Source: Tyto alba (taxonomy: Eukaryota > Chordata > Aves > Strigiformes > Tytonidae). From it: a stretch of 64,000 nucleotides of DNA. The notes under the pieces were generated by a model, which saw only the letters and a program-made list of their open reading frames with translations, was not told the origin of the DNA and did no database searches. Position numbers and translations under genes: made by a program. The stretch spans positions 48,627 through 112,626 of the forward strand of contig NW_024881299.1 in NCBI RefSeq assembly GCF_018691265.1, written 5' to 3'. Positions 36,301 through 44,929 of this stretch are shown here, in pieces. Within the stretch, counting starts at the first letter, position 1. Every line of letters begins with the position of its first letter.

Positions 36301-36602
36301 TGCTCCTGGGGCCAGTCCCAGTCCTAAACTGGTTCCAGTCCCAGTCCCAGCCCAGCTCATACTCCTGGGTGGGGCCTCGATCCGGTGTGGGGGTCCCCAG
36401 GGTGGGGGTCCCCAGGGTGGGGGTCCCCATCCCTCGTGGTGACGCTGGGGTCACCCAGCTGGAGATTCGGCCGCTGAGCCAGGCCTTCGGCCTGTGGGTG
36501 AACGGGCGCCACGTCTGCGACTACGGCTACCGGCTGCCACCCACGGCCATCGACCAGCTGGAGGTGGCCGGGGACGTCACCCTCGCCTGCATCAAGTGCT
36601 GA
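30391..36602 (+). CDS. Tandem-repeat galectin (galectin-4/9-like)
   Basis: Two-domain galectin, a cytosolic/secreted beta-galactoside lectin. Nine exons join in phase to 304 residues: 30391-30420, 31062-31150, 31700-31898, 32470-32580, 33186-33236, 33745-33774, 33867-33958, 34997-35165 and 36459-36602. Exons 1 and 6 (10 codons each), 2 and 7, 3 and 8, 4 and 9 are matching pairs, showing domain duplication; exon 5 is the linker ([17 protein letters not shown]). CRD2 has the full signature: HVNPR (217-221), VRN (228-230) and WGPEER (237-242). CRD1 keeps R59 and WGPEER (76-81) but has Q55, S57 and A69 where the family has His, Asn and Asn. The ATG is in a good Kozak context (GCCACCATGG). No signal peptide, as expected. 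Galectin-4 or galectin-9 is the closest family; I cannot decide which, so no symbol is given. It sits where mammals have TRAPPC6A. Confidence 0.9.
30425..30965. repeat. CCTATGGGG minisatellite, galectin intron 1
   Basis: Units of about 30 bases built on GGGATCCTATGGGG and GGGACCCTATGGGGAC fill nearly the whole first intron. Confidence 0.85.
31974..32466. repeat. TGTCCCC minisatellite, galectin intron 3
   Basis: Units such as AATGTCCCTGATGTCCCC and CCGCTATCCCTTATGTCCC recur for about 490 bases right up to the exon 4 acceptor. Confidence 0.85.
32600..33120. repeat. GGTTGGGGACATC minisatellite, galectin intron 4
   Basis: About 25 imperfect units of roughly 20 bases (GGGGTTGGGGACATCCAGG). G-rich on the coding strand. 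Confidence 0.85.
33330..33690. repeat. GAGCACCCATGGGTGGGTG minisatellite, galectin intron 5
   Basis: Units of about 60 bases containing GTGAGCACCC, GGGTGGGTG and GGGGTGCACA repeat roughly five times. Confidence 0.8.
33960..34985. repeat. GGCTGGGTGCTGGG minisatellite, galectin intron 7
   Basis: About 1 kb of units such as TTTCAGGGCTGGGTGCTGGG. Each unit carries TTTCAGGG or TTCCAGGG, an AG that could act as a decoy acceptor before exon 8. Confidence 0.85.
35175..36355. repeat. CCTGGT/CCCAGT hexanucleotide array, galectin intron 8
   Basis: About 1.2 kb of hexamers (CCTGGT, CCCAGT, CCTGCT). The exon 8 reading frame stays open into this array to about 35960, giving a Pro/Ser/Gly translation that should not be read as a gene. 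Confidence 0.85.
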
Positions 36603-36804
36603 GCCACCCCCGGGGGACACCCACGACGGCCACCGGCCACCCAACCACGGCCACCGGGCTCGGGGCCCGGGGTGGGGATGGGGACCAGGACATGGTGGCT
36701 CTGGGCACAAGGATGTCTCTGGTCACGGGCCACCCCAGGCTCGTGTCCCCCCCCCCGTCCCCAGGAGGTGCCACCACCAGCCTGCGGGACCCCCTGGAGC
36801 CCCC

Positions 36805-36810
36805 ATTAAA
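36805..36810 (+). terminator. Galectin poly(A) signal
   Basis: ATTAAA about 200 bases after the galectin stop codon. Confidence 0.7.
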
Positions 36811-36889
36811 CCAGTCACCAGCACTCGGTGTGTCCCTGGGGCAGGACGGGGACACCGGGGCGTCCCCAGGATGGGGGACAGGGGACACC

Positions 36890-37520
36890 AGGGCCGCCCC
36901 AGTCCCTTCTTGGTCCCCCCAGTCCCCTCCCAGTCCCACCAGTGTCTCTGTCACTCCAGTCCCTTCCCAGACCCTCCCACTGCCCTGCAGTCCCCTCCCA
37001 GTGCCCCCCAGTGCCCCCATCACCCAGTCCTCTCTCAGTCCCCCGCAGTGCCCCCCAGTCCTCTCCCAGTGCCCCCCAGTCCCTCTCAGTTTCCCCATCA
37101 CGCCAATACTCCCTAAGTCTCTCCCAGTTCCCCCCCAGTCCCCCCCAGTTCCCCCGTCACCCCAGTTCCCCCCCAGCCCCTCCCAGTGCCCCCCCAGTCC
37201 CCCCCAGTTTCCCCGTCACCCCAGTTCCCCTGTCACCCCAGTTCCCCCCCAGCCCCTCCCAGTGCCCCTGTCACCCCAGTGCCCCCCCAGTCCCCCCCAG
37301 TTCCCCCATCACCCCAGTTCCCCCCAGCCCCTCCCAGTGCCCCCCCAGTCCCCCCCAGTTCCCCCATCACCCCAGTTCCCCCCAGCCCCTCCCAGTGCCC
37401 CCCCAGTCCCCCCCAGTTCCCCCGTCACCCCAGTTCCCCCCCAGCCCCTCCCAGTGCCCCTGTCACCCCAGTGCCCCCCCAGTGCCCCCCCAGTTCCCCC
37501 GTCACCCCAGTTCCCCTCCA
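36890..37520. repeat. CCCAGTTCCCCC minisatellite, galectin-BLOC1S3 interval
   Basis: About 600 bases of CCCCCAGTCCCCCCCAGTTC-type units. It ends abruptly at the BLOC1S3 CpG promoter. Confidence 0.85.
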
Positions 37521-37529
37521 GTGCTGCCC

Positions 37530-37735
37530 GCCGCGGCTCTTCCCCTCCCGCCGCCAGGGGGCAGCACGCTCCCCACCGCTGCCCTCCCTGCGCATGCGCA
37601 ATTCGCTGTCAGCGCCCGGCCCGCCATGCCGAGTGAGGGCACTTCCGGGAGGCGGTGGCAGCGCGCCGCACGTGACGCGGCGCTTGCGCGGGCCGCTTGT
37701 CATGTGACCTACGGTGGTGTCGGGCAGGAGGTGGG
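37530..37735 (+). promoter_or_regulatory. BLOC1S3: BLOC1S3 promoter and first exon region
   Basis: CpG-rich block between two minisatellites. It contains a perfect NRF1 palindrome TGCGCATGCGCA (37589-37600), an ETS site ACTTCCGG (37641-37648), CACGTGAC (37669-37676) and GTCATGTGAC (37699-37708). A noncoding first exon with a GT donor near 37729 is likely, because the coding exon starts right after an acceptor. Confidence 0.65.
37551..37564 (+). promoter_or_regulatory. CTCF-like motif, forward
   Basis: CCGCCAGGGGGCAG matches the CTCF core CCASYAGRKGGCR in all but one position. It lies at the upstream edge of the BLOC1S3 promoter. Confidence 0.5.
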
Positions 37736-37739
37736 AGGT

Positions 37740-38470
37740 TTGGAGGCGGTGTGTGTGTCACTGTGGGGTGCTGTGGGGGTCCCAGGGGTCCCCGTGGGGT
37801 GATGGGGGGGATTTGTGGGGCTGGGGGGGTCTCAGGGGTCCATGGGAGGTGCTGGGGCGTCTCCGTGAGGCTGGGGGGGGCCGGGGTGGTCACTGGGGGG
37901 TGCTGGGGGTCGCCATGAGGCTGGGGGGGTCCCGGTGGTCCCTGGGGGGTGCTGGGGGGGCTCCATGGGGATGTAGAGGGGTCACTGTGGGGTCCCAGGT
38001 GTCCCCGTGGGGTTCTAGGGGGGCTCTGGGGTTGGGGGGGTCCCAGGGGTCACTGTGGGGTGCTCGGGGGGTCCCCAGGATCGCTGGGGTGTACTAGGTG
38101 GCTCCCCGTGGGGCTGATGGGGTCCCCGTGGGGCTGGGGGTGTCCCAGGGGTCCCTGGGAGGTGCTGGGGGGGTCACTGTGGGGTGCTGGGGGGTCCCTG
38201 TGAGGCTGGAAGGGTCCTCAGGGTCACTGGGGGGTGCTCAGTGGGGTAGGGGTGTCCCCGTGGGGCTGGTGTGGGGTCCCAGGGATCCCCGTGAGGTGCT
38301 GGGGGGGGGCTCTGTGGGGCTGGGGGGTCCCAGGGGTCACTGTGGGGTACTGGGGGGTCCCTGTGAGGTTTGGGGGGTTCCAGCAGTGCCCGTGGGGTGC
38401 TGGGGGGGACTCCATGAGGCTGAGGGGGGTCACTGTGGGGTGCTGGGGGGGCTCCCCATGACACTGGGGG
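37740..38470. repeat. GGTGCTGGGGGGGTC minisatellite, BLOC1S3 intron 1
   Basis: About 720 bases of units such as GTCACTGTGGGGTGCTGGG and GTCCCCGTGGGGCTGGGG, period roughly 35-45 bases. Confidence 0.85.
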
Positions 38471-38573
38471 GGGTGCAGACCTTCTGCCGGGGCCAAGCCC
38501 AGAGCACCCATCCCATCCCCCCCTTCTAGGTTGGAGTCACTTGGGGGGTGCTTCCCCCGCCCCCCCCCAGGCC

Positions 38574-39077
38574 ATGGAAGCCTCCCGTCCCCCCAGGGTG
38601 GTGCCGGGTGAAGCCTCTGAGAGCGACTCTGAGCCGGAGCTGCAGGTGGGGGCGAGCGGGGGGGCCCCGGGGGCCGGGCTGAAAGTGCCGGGGGAAGCCT
38701 CGGAGACCGAAGAGGAGGAAGAGGAGGAAGAAGACGGGGTTCAGAGCACCAGCCCCCCCCCAGTGCTGCCTGAGGAACCGGCGCCGCTTTGGGGGGGCGG
38801 CAGGGGGGGGCCCTCGCTGCTGCAGCAGCGGCTGCGGGAGGGCTCGGGGCGGCTGCGGGGGGCGGTGGGCAGCGCCCTGCGGCAGAGCTACGGGGGGGCG
38901 GCGCGACATTTGGGGGGGCTGGGAGGGGCCCTGGGCAGGGCCCAAGCGGCCGCCGCTGCCGCCGCTCACTGCCTGCGCCTGGCCCGGCGCGACCTGCGGG
39001 CTGTGGCCGCCACCGTGGACATCGTCACCGGCTGCCACCTCCTGCCCGAGATCCGCGGGGAGCTGCCCGCGCCCTGA
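38574..39077 (+). CDS. BLOC1S3: BLOC1S3, BLOC-1 subunit 3
   Basis: Subunit of BLOC-1, the complex for biogenesis of lysosome-related organelles such as melanosomes and platelet dense granules. The 167-residue protein is in one coding exon beginning GCCATGG just after a CCCCCCCCAG acceptor. The N-terminal half holds two acidic casein-kinase-like blocks, VVPGEASESDSEPE and VPGEASETEEEEEEEED, as in the mammalian protein. The C-terminal half is the helical core: SLLQQRLREGSGRLRG, an Ala-rich stretch, then AHCLRLARRDLRAVAATVDI and GCHLLPEIRG, matching human residues near SVRLARGDL and GCRLLPDIRG. Human BLOC1S3 is about 202 residues, so this copy has a shorter N-terminus. In mammals the neighbour is TRAPPC6A; here it is the galectin. 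Confidence 0.93.
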   Translation: MEASRPPRVVPGEASESDSEPELQVGASGGAPGAGLKVPGEASETEEEEEEEEDGVQSTSPPPVLPEEPAPLWGGGRGGPSLLQQRLREGSGRLRGAVGSALRQSYGGAARHLGGLGGALGRAQAAAAAAAHCLRLARRDLRAVAATVDIVTGCHLLPEIRGELPAP

Positions 39078-39360
39078 GCAGTGCCAGTGGGGGCAGGACT
39101 GGGACGGACTGGGAGCGGCACTGGGACACGCTGGGAGCAGTGCTGGGACGGACTGGGAGCCGCACTAGGATGGAGTGGGAGAGCGGCACTGGGAGCCGCA
39201 CTGGGGCGCACGGGGAGCAGGACTGGGAGTGAGAGCAGCGCTGGAATGGACTGGGAGCTGCACTGGGACACGCTGGGAGCAGTGCTGGGATGCACCGGGA
39301 GTGGGGCTGGGACTGGCACTGGGATTGGCGCCGGCGCTGAGACTGGCACGGGGACGGACC

Positions 39361-39720
39361 GGGAGCAGCACCGGCACTGAGCTCAGGACCAGGAGCAGCA
39401 CCGGCACTGAGCTCAGGACCGGGAGCAGCACCGGCACTGAGCTCAGGACCGGGAGCAGCACTGGCACTGAGCTCAGGATCAGGAGCAGCACCGGCACTGA
39501 GCTCAGGACCGGGAGCAGCACCGGCACTGAGCTCAGGACCGGGAGCAGCACTGGCACTGAGCTCAGGATCAGGAGCAGCACCAGCACTGAGCTCAGGACC
39601 GGGAGCAGCACCGGCACTGAGCTCAGGACCGGGAGCAGCACCGGCACTGAGCTCAGGACCGGGAGCAGCACCGGCACTGAGCTCAGGACCGGGAGCAGCA
39701 CCGGCACTGTGGTCGGCACT
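39361..39720. repeat. 30-base minisatellite in BLOC1S3 3' UTR
   Basis: Twelve units of exactly 30 bases (GGGAGCAGCACCGGCACTGA + GCTCAGGACC) with few substitutions. Degenerate flanking sequence of GGGACTGGGA type extends from about 39080 to 40020. Near-identity of units points to recent expansion. Confidence 0.92.
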
Positions 39721-40208
39721 GGGACTGGGAGCGGCACTGCGATCAGCACCGGCACTGGGACTGGGATCAGAATCGGGACTGGAATTGGTGCCGGGACTGA
39801 GACTGGGATTGGCACCAGCACTGAGATCGGGACTGGGATCAGCACCAGGATCTGCAGGATCAGGCACCATCACTAAAACCGGGACTGGGATCGACACCAG
39901 GACTGGGATCAGCACTGGGACCGGGATTGGCACCAGGATTGGGCACTGGGATCCTTGGGATTGGCCTGGGGCCAGCACCAGCACTGAGATCACTGGGATC
40001 AGGACACAGACGGGGATCGGGCTTCGAGGCTGGGGTTGTCCCCAAAATCCCCGGTGCCGAGGTGGCAGCAGGTGCCACCCCCCGAATGGGGACACACACA
40101 CCCCACCCCCACTCTGGTGATATTGTCACCGATGCCACCACCACCCAACCGCAGCCCCCCGCCCCAGCACTGTCCCCAAATGTCCCCATTGTGCGTGACC
40201 CGGAGCAG

Positions 40209-40214
40209 AATAAA
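40209..40214 (+). terminator. BLOC1S3: BLOC1S3 poly(A) signal
   Basis: AATAAA 1.1 kb after the stop codon, beyond the 30-base minisatellite, and just before the convergent CCDC61 3' end. Confidence 0.7.
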
Positions 40215-40429
40215 GCCATGGGGGTGTCACAGCCCCAAGCCCTGGCGCTGTCCCTTGTCACATCCCCCCACCCCCCTCCCTCCCCACATTGATGTCACTG
40301 GGGGGCCCCCTCCCGCCGTGTCTCCAGCAGCAGGACACTGGGGGGGGGGGGGGGGGGGAGGGATGGGACACACACATAGGGCACCCCCCCTCAAGAAGCA
40401 GGACACGTCATGGGAGGGCCACACTGGGG

Positions 40430-40435
40430 TTTAAT
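40430..40435 (-). terminator. CCDC61: CCDC61 poly(A) signal
   Basis: TTTAAT on the plus strand reads ATTAAA on the minus strand, about 87 bases after the CCDC61 stop codon. Confidence 0.7.
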
Positions 40436-40521
40436 TGGGGGGACACTGACCCCACGTCAGTGCTGTCACCCCCTTGGGGACAGAGGGAGGTGGGGGGGGT
40501 CCCCTGGGCGGGGGGGGTGGG

Positions 40522-43500
40522 TCACGTGCGGGTGTCCAGGCTGTCCATGTACTCCTGCAGCGCTTGCAGCCGGGCATCAATCTCAGCCAGCTCAGCCGAG
40601 GGCTCCTCGTAGCAGTTCTCTGATGGCAGGGTGAGGCGGGGAAGGCAAGGAAAAATGGGTTAAAAAAGGCCTGAATTGGGGCAGGGGGGCACCCCAAAAA
40701 TGAGGGGGGGGTGTCTCACCTTTACCAGGGTGCTTGCTGGCAGCACTGCCCACAGGCAGCTTGTGGCCAACGGCTGGGCGACGGGCCTGGGGGTGGGGAG
40801 AGGAAATGGAGGTGGCACTGGGGTGTGTGACCACCCCCACCTCGCAGTCACCCCACTTCAGGGGTGCAGGGGGTGACCCTAAAAGAAAAGGGATGGGGGG
40901 GTTCAGGGGAGCGGATTCTGTGTGTCTGGGCAACCACTCACTGCGCCGGAGCCATTGCAGGATGAGGCGCTCAGGGGTCTCCGGGTGCACGTCACCCTCC
41001 TGCCTCTAGCAAAGTTGGGGGGGGGGTTTAAGGGGTGCTCAGGGGGGGTTATGGGGTGCTCAGGGTGCCCCCCCTCACCCTGATGGTTACCTGGGGGGCT
41101 TGGGCTCGCAGCGTTCATCAGCTTCGCTGCCGGAGCTCACGGCCGAGCGCCAACTCCGGAAGCTTTCAGCTGTGGGGAGAATTTGGGGAAGCGGGTGGGG
41201 GGCAGGGGAAGAAAGCTGGAGGAAGGAGGGACACCAACCCCCCCCTCCTCCAGCACCCAGCGGGTGCCCCCCACCCACCCCTCACATAACCCCACTCACC
41301 TGAGGAGCTGCGCCCGCGGCTCCTTGCCGGGCTGGCGCTGCCGAAAGCCGCCCTGCGCCGCTGGCTGCACCCAAGGGGTGAGAAATTGGGGGAAGGGGGT
41401 GGGGGGAGGCCCCCCAAGGGAAACGGAGGTGAGGGAGGCCCCCTCCCCACCCAAAAAAACCAGCAGAGGACAGGGACAGTGACAACCCCAGTGTCACCAC
41501 TTACTTTTTGAGCTCGGTTTCCTTCTGCCGGCACTGCCGTGCCCTGACGAAGGCGGTGGGGTCGAAGCGGGGTGGGCGAGGACCTGGTGGGGAGGGGAGG
41601 AAGACGTTGGGGTGGGGAAGGGGAGAACTGTGTGTGTGTGACCCGCGCTCCCCCGAGGACCCCCCCCAAAAATTGTCCCTCACCTGCGGGGGACGGGGAC
41701 CGCAGCGGGGGATGGCCCTGGCTGCCCCCATGACTTTCCCGGGACGCTGAGCGTCGCCCTTGGGGGCGAGGGACTGTGCTGGTGGGCATCCGGCGCCTGT
41801 CAAGGGGAGCAGCGCCGTTTGGGGGGGCTTGGGGGGCACCCCCTGCACCCCCTTTTAGCCCAACCTCACCCCTTCTTGCAGGAAGCCAGCTCGGCCGTCA
41901 AGCTCTTCACCCGCAGCTGCAGCCTCTGCTCCGACACCTTCACCTCCGCCAGCTGGAAAAAGAGATGGGGGGGGTGGGGAAGGTTGGTAGCCTCGCCTCC
42001 AGCGCTGGTAGCCACCCCCCCGCAAAGCTCTGGCAACCCACCTCAGCCGCCAGTTGCCGGTGCCGGGCTTTCTCCCGCGATAGTTCCTCCTCCAAACGCC
42101 GCGCCGCTCGCTGCAACGCCGCCTCGGCCACTCGCTTCTCCTCCAGCCTGGCCAGGATTGGGGAGCGGGGGGGGGGGGTGGGGTGTATATTTTAGGGTTG
42201 GGGGGGGGCTGTTTTTTTGCTCTAAATTAGAGTTAAGGGGGGTTTCCCCAAACCCTGGCGTGGCTCACTCGTCCCGCAAGCAGCGGATCTCGGCGTCACG
42301 GCGATCTTCCCCACGACGAGTGCGGAGCTGCGCCAGCTCCTCCCTCAGCGCCCGCAGCAGTGCGGCAGGATCCGGCCCCCCCGCGTAGGGCAGCGGCAGT
42401 GGGTAGTGGATCCTGGGGAGAGGGGGGGCACAGGCACACAGTGGAGGGGGTGGGGGGTGTGTTCCCCCCTGCCTCCTGTCACAGTGTCCCCCCACTTGGT
42501 GTGTGTCCCCCCCGTCACCTGTCGAACTCGACGGAGTAGACGAGGATGAGGTAGCGCTTGGCGCTGAGGGGGGAAGCGGCCGAAAGGGGGGGCCGGGCGC
42601 TGGCCCCCATCTTCCGGCTGCGCAGTGTCTCCAGGTCGGCGTAGGTGAGGAGCTCCAGGCTGACGGATTCACTGCTCTGCAGAGGGTAAAAGTTGGGGGG
42701 CAAGTTCAGGGGAATTCCCCCCCCCAAACACATGCATTATTCTGCATGTGAGCTGACCCTGAGCACTAAAAATCATCCTGAAGACTAAAATGGATGCAAT
42801 TGCTTTCACCCAGCACTGCTGTAGCTGTAGCTTTCTAAAAGATGGGGCCTCTCCCCTTCTCCTTTTCTCACAGAATCACTCTTCCACAGCGCAGAAGTTC
42901 TTGCCAGAACCATGAGCTTTGCTCTCTAAATATGCCAGCACACTTCCCCAGACAGATTCCATTTTGAGGGCTGAGCTGACCATCTAAAAGAGGCTTGATG
43001 GAAACCTTTACCCCTTTGGAGCAGGAATATCTGTAGTGCCTTTCTCAGGTTGATGCCAAATGTTCTCACCATAAGCAAATAACAATGTCTGAGGTTGTCG
43101 GTGAAGGCAGTTCTTCCAGAATGGTGAAATACTTCTCTGGAGTTGGCTATGCCAGAATAAGATTATCCCCAGAGAGAGTAAATATTCTTTGGCAAGTTTA
43201 TGCCTACGGTAATTCGAGACAACTTTCAAAATCAGTAGGATTATCTCCTTCGTTGTATTTTACAGAATAAAACCCCTTAAAGTCTGAATGATGAAGTATG
43301 ACCTGTATTGTTTCAGTCTTATCAACATTTTCCCTTTTTTTTCACAGACATGCAGAAGATGCTTCTGCCATAAATAGAATTAAAGCCACTTTATTTCATT
43401 AGATACCTACTTTTTGGATTGATTACTGGATTAATTGGCTTGTTTCCCAATGGCTATTCCACTCTGGCTCTACGCTCCCTTTTCGGTGTCATGTCCAGCA

Positions 43501-43987
43501 CACTTTACCCAGTGCCATTCCACCTCATTGCAGAATATCACAGGGAAGAAGAGGTGAGTTCAGTGTCTAAGGAAGGGTAGATTTCTACCTGTCTGGGGCG
43601 TTTTAGTCTATTTTGTGTGAAAACGGGATATGGGGTTCCGGGGGGCGCGGCGGCAGCCTCACCTGCGTCAGCGCCGACTCCAACATGCTGCAGAAAATCC
43701 CAAACTGCTTGAAATTCCCTGTTTTGTGGGTCAGGTCCTCGATGACTGGGAGGAAGGGGGGGGGTCAGTCGGCTTTTTTTATGGGGGGGGTGGGGGGGTG
43801 GGGGCAGAATCCCTTTGTAACCCCCTCCCCGGGACTTACAGGCGGCATCAAACTGCCCCCGCCAGCGGTGGCCGGTGAGGTGGGCCTCGACCTCCACCGC
43901 CAGCGCGGAGCGCGCGAGGGTCAGGCGGACGGTGTGAGCCCCGTGGCGGAAGGCGCAGTCGGCCTGCAGGCACCGTGGGTCCCCCAT
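40522..43987 (-). CDS. CCDC61: CCDC61 (VFL3), centrosomal/basal-body coiled-coil protein
   Basis: Paralogue of SAS-6/XRCC4-type proteins that acts at centriolar satellites and basal bodies. Fourteen coding exons in transcript order: 43840-43987, 43663-43745, 42519-42676, 42269-42412, 42042-42147, 41870-41952, 41684-41796, 41505-41583, 41300-41364, 41091-41169, 40942-41003, 40841-40878, 40720-40786 and 40522-40619. They join in phase to 440 residues. The N-terminal head domain has [36 protein letters not shown] and [20 protein letters not shown], as in human CCDC61. A coiled coil follows ([53 protein letters not shown]). Ser/Arg/Pro-rich segments then lead to the conserved end [20 protein letters not shown]. 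The acceptor at 44012 puts a 24-base UTR before the ATG; the noncoding first exon has its donor at 44497-44492. The 1 kb second coding intron contains a foreign AT-rich insert. Confidence 0.93.
42730..43610. other. AT-rich insert in CCDC61 intron
   Basis: About 880 bases of ordinary, AT-leaning sequence sit inside a GC-rich intron, with sharp composition changes near 42730 and 43610. It contains an SLC45A2-like exon near its right end. Edges are estimated by eye from composition. Confidence 0.65.
43404..43553 (+). pseudogene. SLC45A2-like exon fragment
   Basis: Fifty uninterrupted codons, flanked by an ATTAG acceptor and a GTGAGT donor, translate to [20 protein letters not shown], then [20 protein letters not shown] and HREEE. 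This is the transmembrane segment and EYHREEE motif of SLC45-family sugar/proton symporters, closest to SLC45A2 (the melanosomal transporter MATP) as I remember it. No other exon of such a gene is present in the window. Residues that are usually small or neutral read R, P and G here (ALRSLF, LYPVP, PNGY), which suggests decay, but bird SLC45A2 could differ from the human one. It lies on the strand opposite to CCDC61. Confidence 0.65.
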
Positions 43988-44489
43988 GGCGATGTGGAAA
44001 TGGGGGGCGATCTGTGGAAAAGCGGGGGGGGCACCCTCAGGAGATAGAGGGGGGCATTACCGGGAGATGAGGGGGGCACCCCAAGGAGATGGAGGAAAGG
44101 GGAGCCAAATCCAAGAAGCTCGGAGCGGGGGGGTTCGGGTGGTTTCGGGGGGGGGGGGGGGGGGGGAGTGGAATTGGGGGGGGGGCGCAGATTTGGGGGG
44201 GGGAGTGGAATTGGGGGGGGGGGGCGCAGATTTAGGCGGGAGGGCGTCGAGGAGGGCAGCGGGAAGGGGGAGGCACAGCGGGGAGGGGACCCCCAGGGTA
44301 TTTGGTGACAATTGGGGGGGGGTATGAGGGCTTGGAGGGGGGGAGGGCGCTGCTTTGGGGGGTACCGAGGGGGGAGGGGGGGGCTGCTCCCGGGGGTACC
44401 GCGCGAGGCTGTTTAAGCGGCAGATCCCGGGGGGGGGGGCGCTGCTGGGGACCAGAGAGCCGCCCCCCCCCCCCGTCCCGGGACTACCG

Positions 44490-44740
44490 GCACTCACCGC
44501 CCGCCGCGCTCCTCCACCGCCGCAGCCCCGCCCCCCGCTCAGCGCTACCCCACCCCATTGGCCGGCCACCTCTCGCTCTGCCGTCTTATTGGCTCTCGCC
44601 GCCGCCTGTCACCTCGCGCCCCGCCTTCCCGCAGGCGGCCGTTAGCCGCTTCGCACCCCTCCTTGCTGCCCCCCCAGCCTCCTGCTGCTATTGGCTGTCA
44701 GGCGGAGCCCGCCTCCCAGACCAGCGTAGCCATTGGTTGC
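44490..44740 (-). promoter_or_regulatory. CCDC61: CCDC61 promoter with CCAAT-box cluster
   Basis: CpG-rich region upstream of the CCDC61 noncoding exon (donor at 44497-44492). Four CCAAT boxes read on the minus strand (ATTGG on plus at 44557, 44588, 44690 and 44732), typical of NF-Y-driven promoters. There is no TATA box. Confidence 0.6.
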
Positions 44741-44793
44741 GGAGGCTGTCAGTCATTCCCTTAGGGGAAGGGGAGGAGCGAGCCGCTCCTGCG

Positions 44794-44807
44794 GCGCCCC
44801 CTGCTGG
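44794..44807 (-). promoter_or_regulatory. CTCF-like motif, reverse
   Basis: The minus strand reads CCAGCAGGGGGCGC, a near-perfect CTCF core, just upstream of the CCDC61 promoter. Confidence 0.55.
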
Positions 44808-44929
44808 GAAGGAGGCGGAAGTTCGACTCCAGCACGGGGAGGCCCCGCCCCCTCCCATTGATCACTGCCTGGCCACGCCCCTTCCCATTGATAGCGGCGT
44901 GGCCACGCCCCCTCCCTTTCCTACCTGCA

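Noticed and set aside
37626..37728. ATG and short ORF upstream of BLOC1S3 (MPSEGTSGRRWQRAARDAAL)
   Set aside because: Could be an upstream ORF in the noncoding first exon, but the donor position is uncertain and spliced frames do not match the BLOC1S3 start; not called.
36603..38573. Search for TRAPPC6A exons
   Set aside because: No segment resembling the TRAPP Bet3-family fold was seen; only repeats and the BLOC1S3 promoter.
39025..40101. Minus-strand ORF of 358 codons (AGAAPGPELS repeats)
   Set aside because: Antisense of the BLOC1S3 3' UTR minisatellite.
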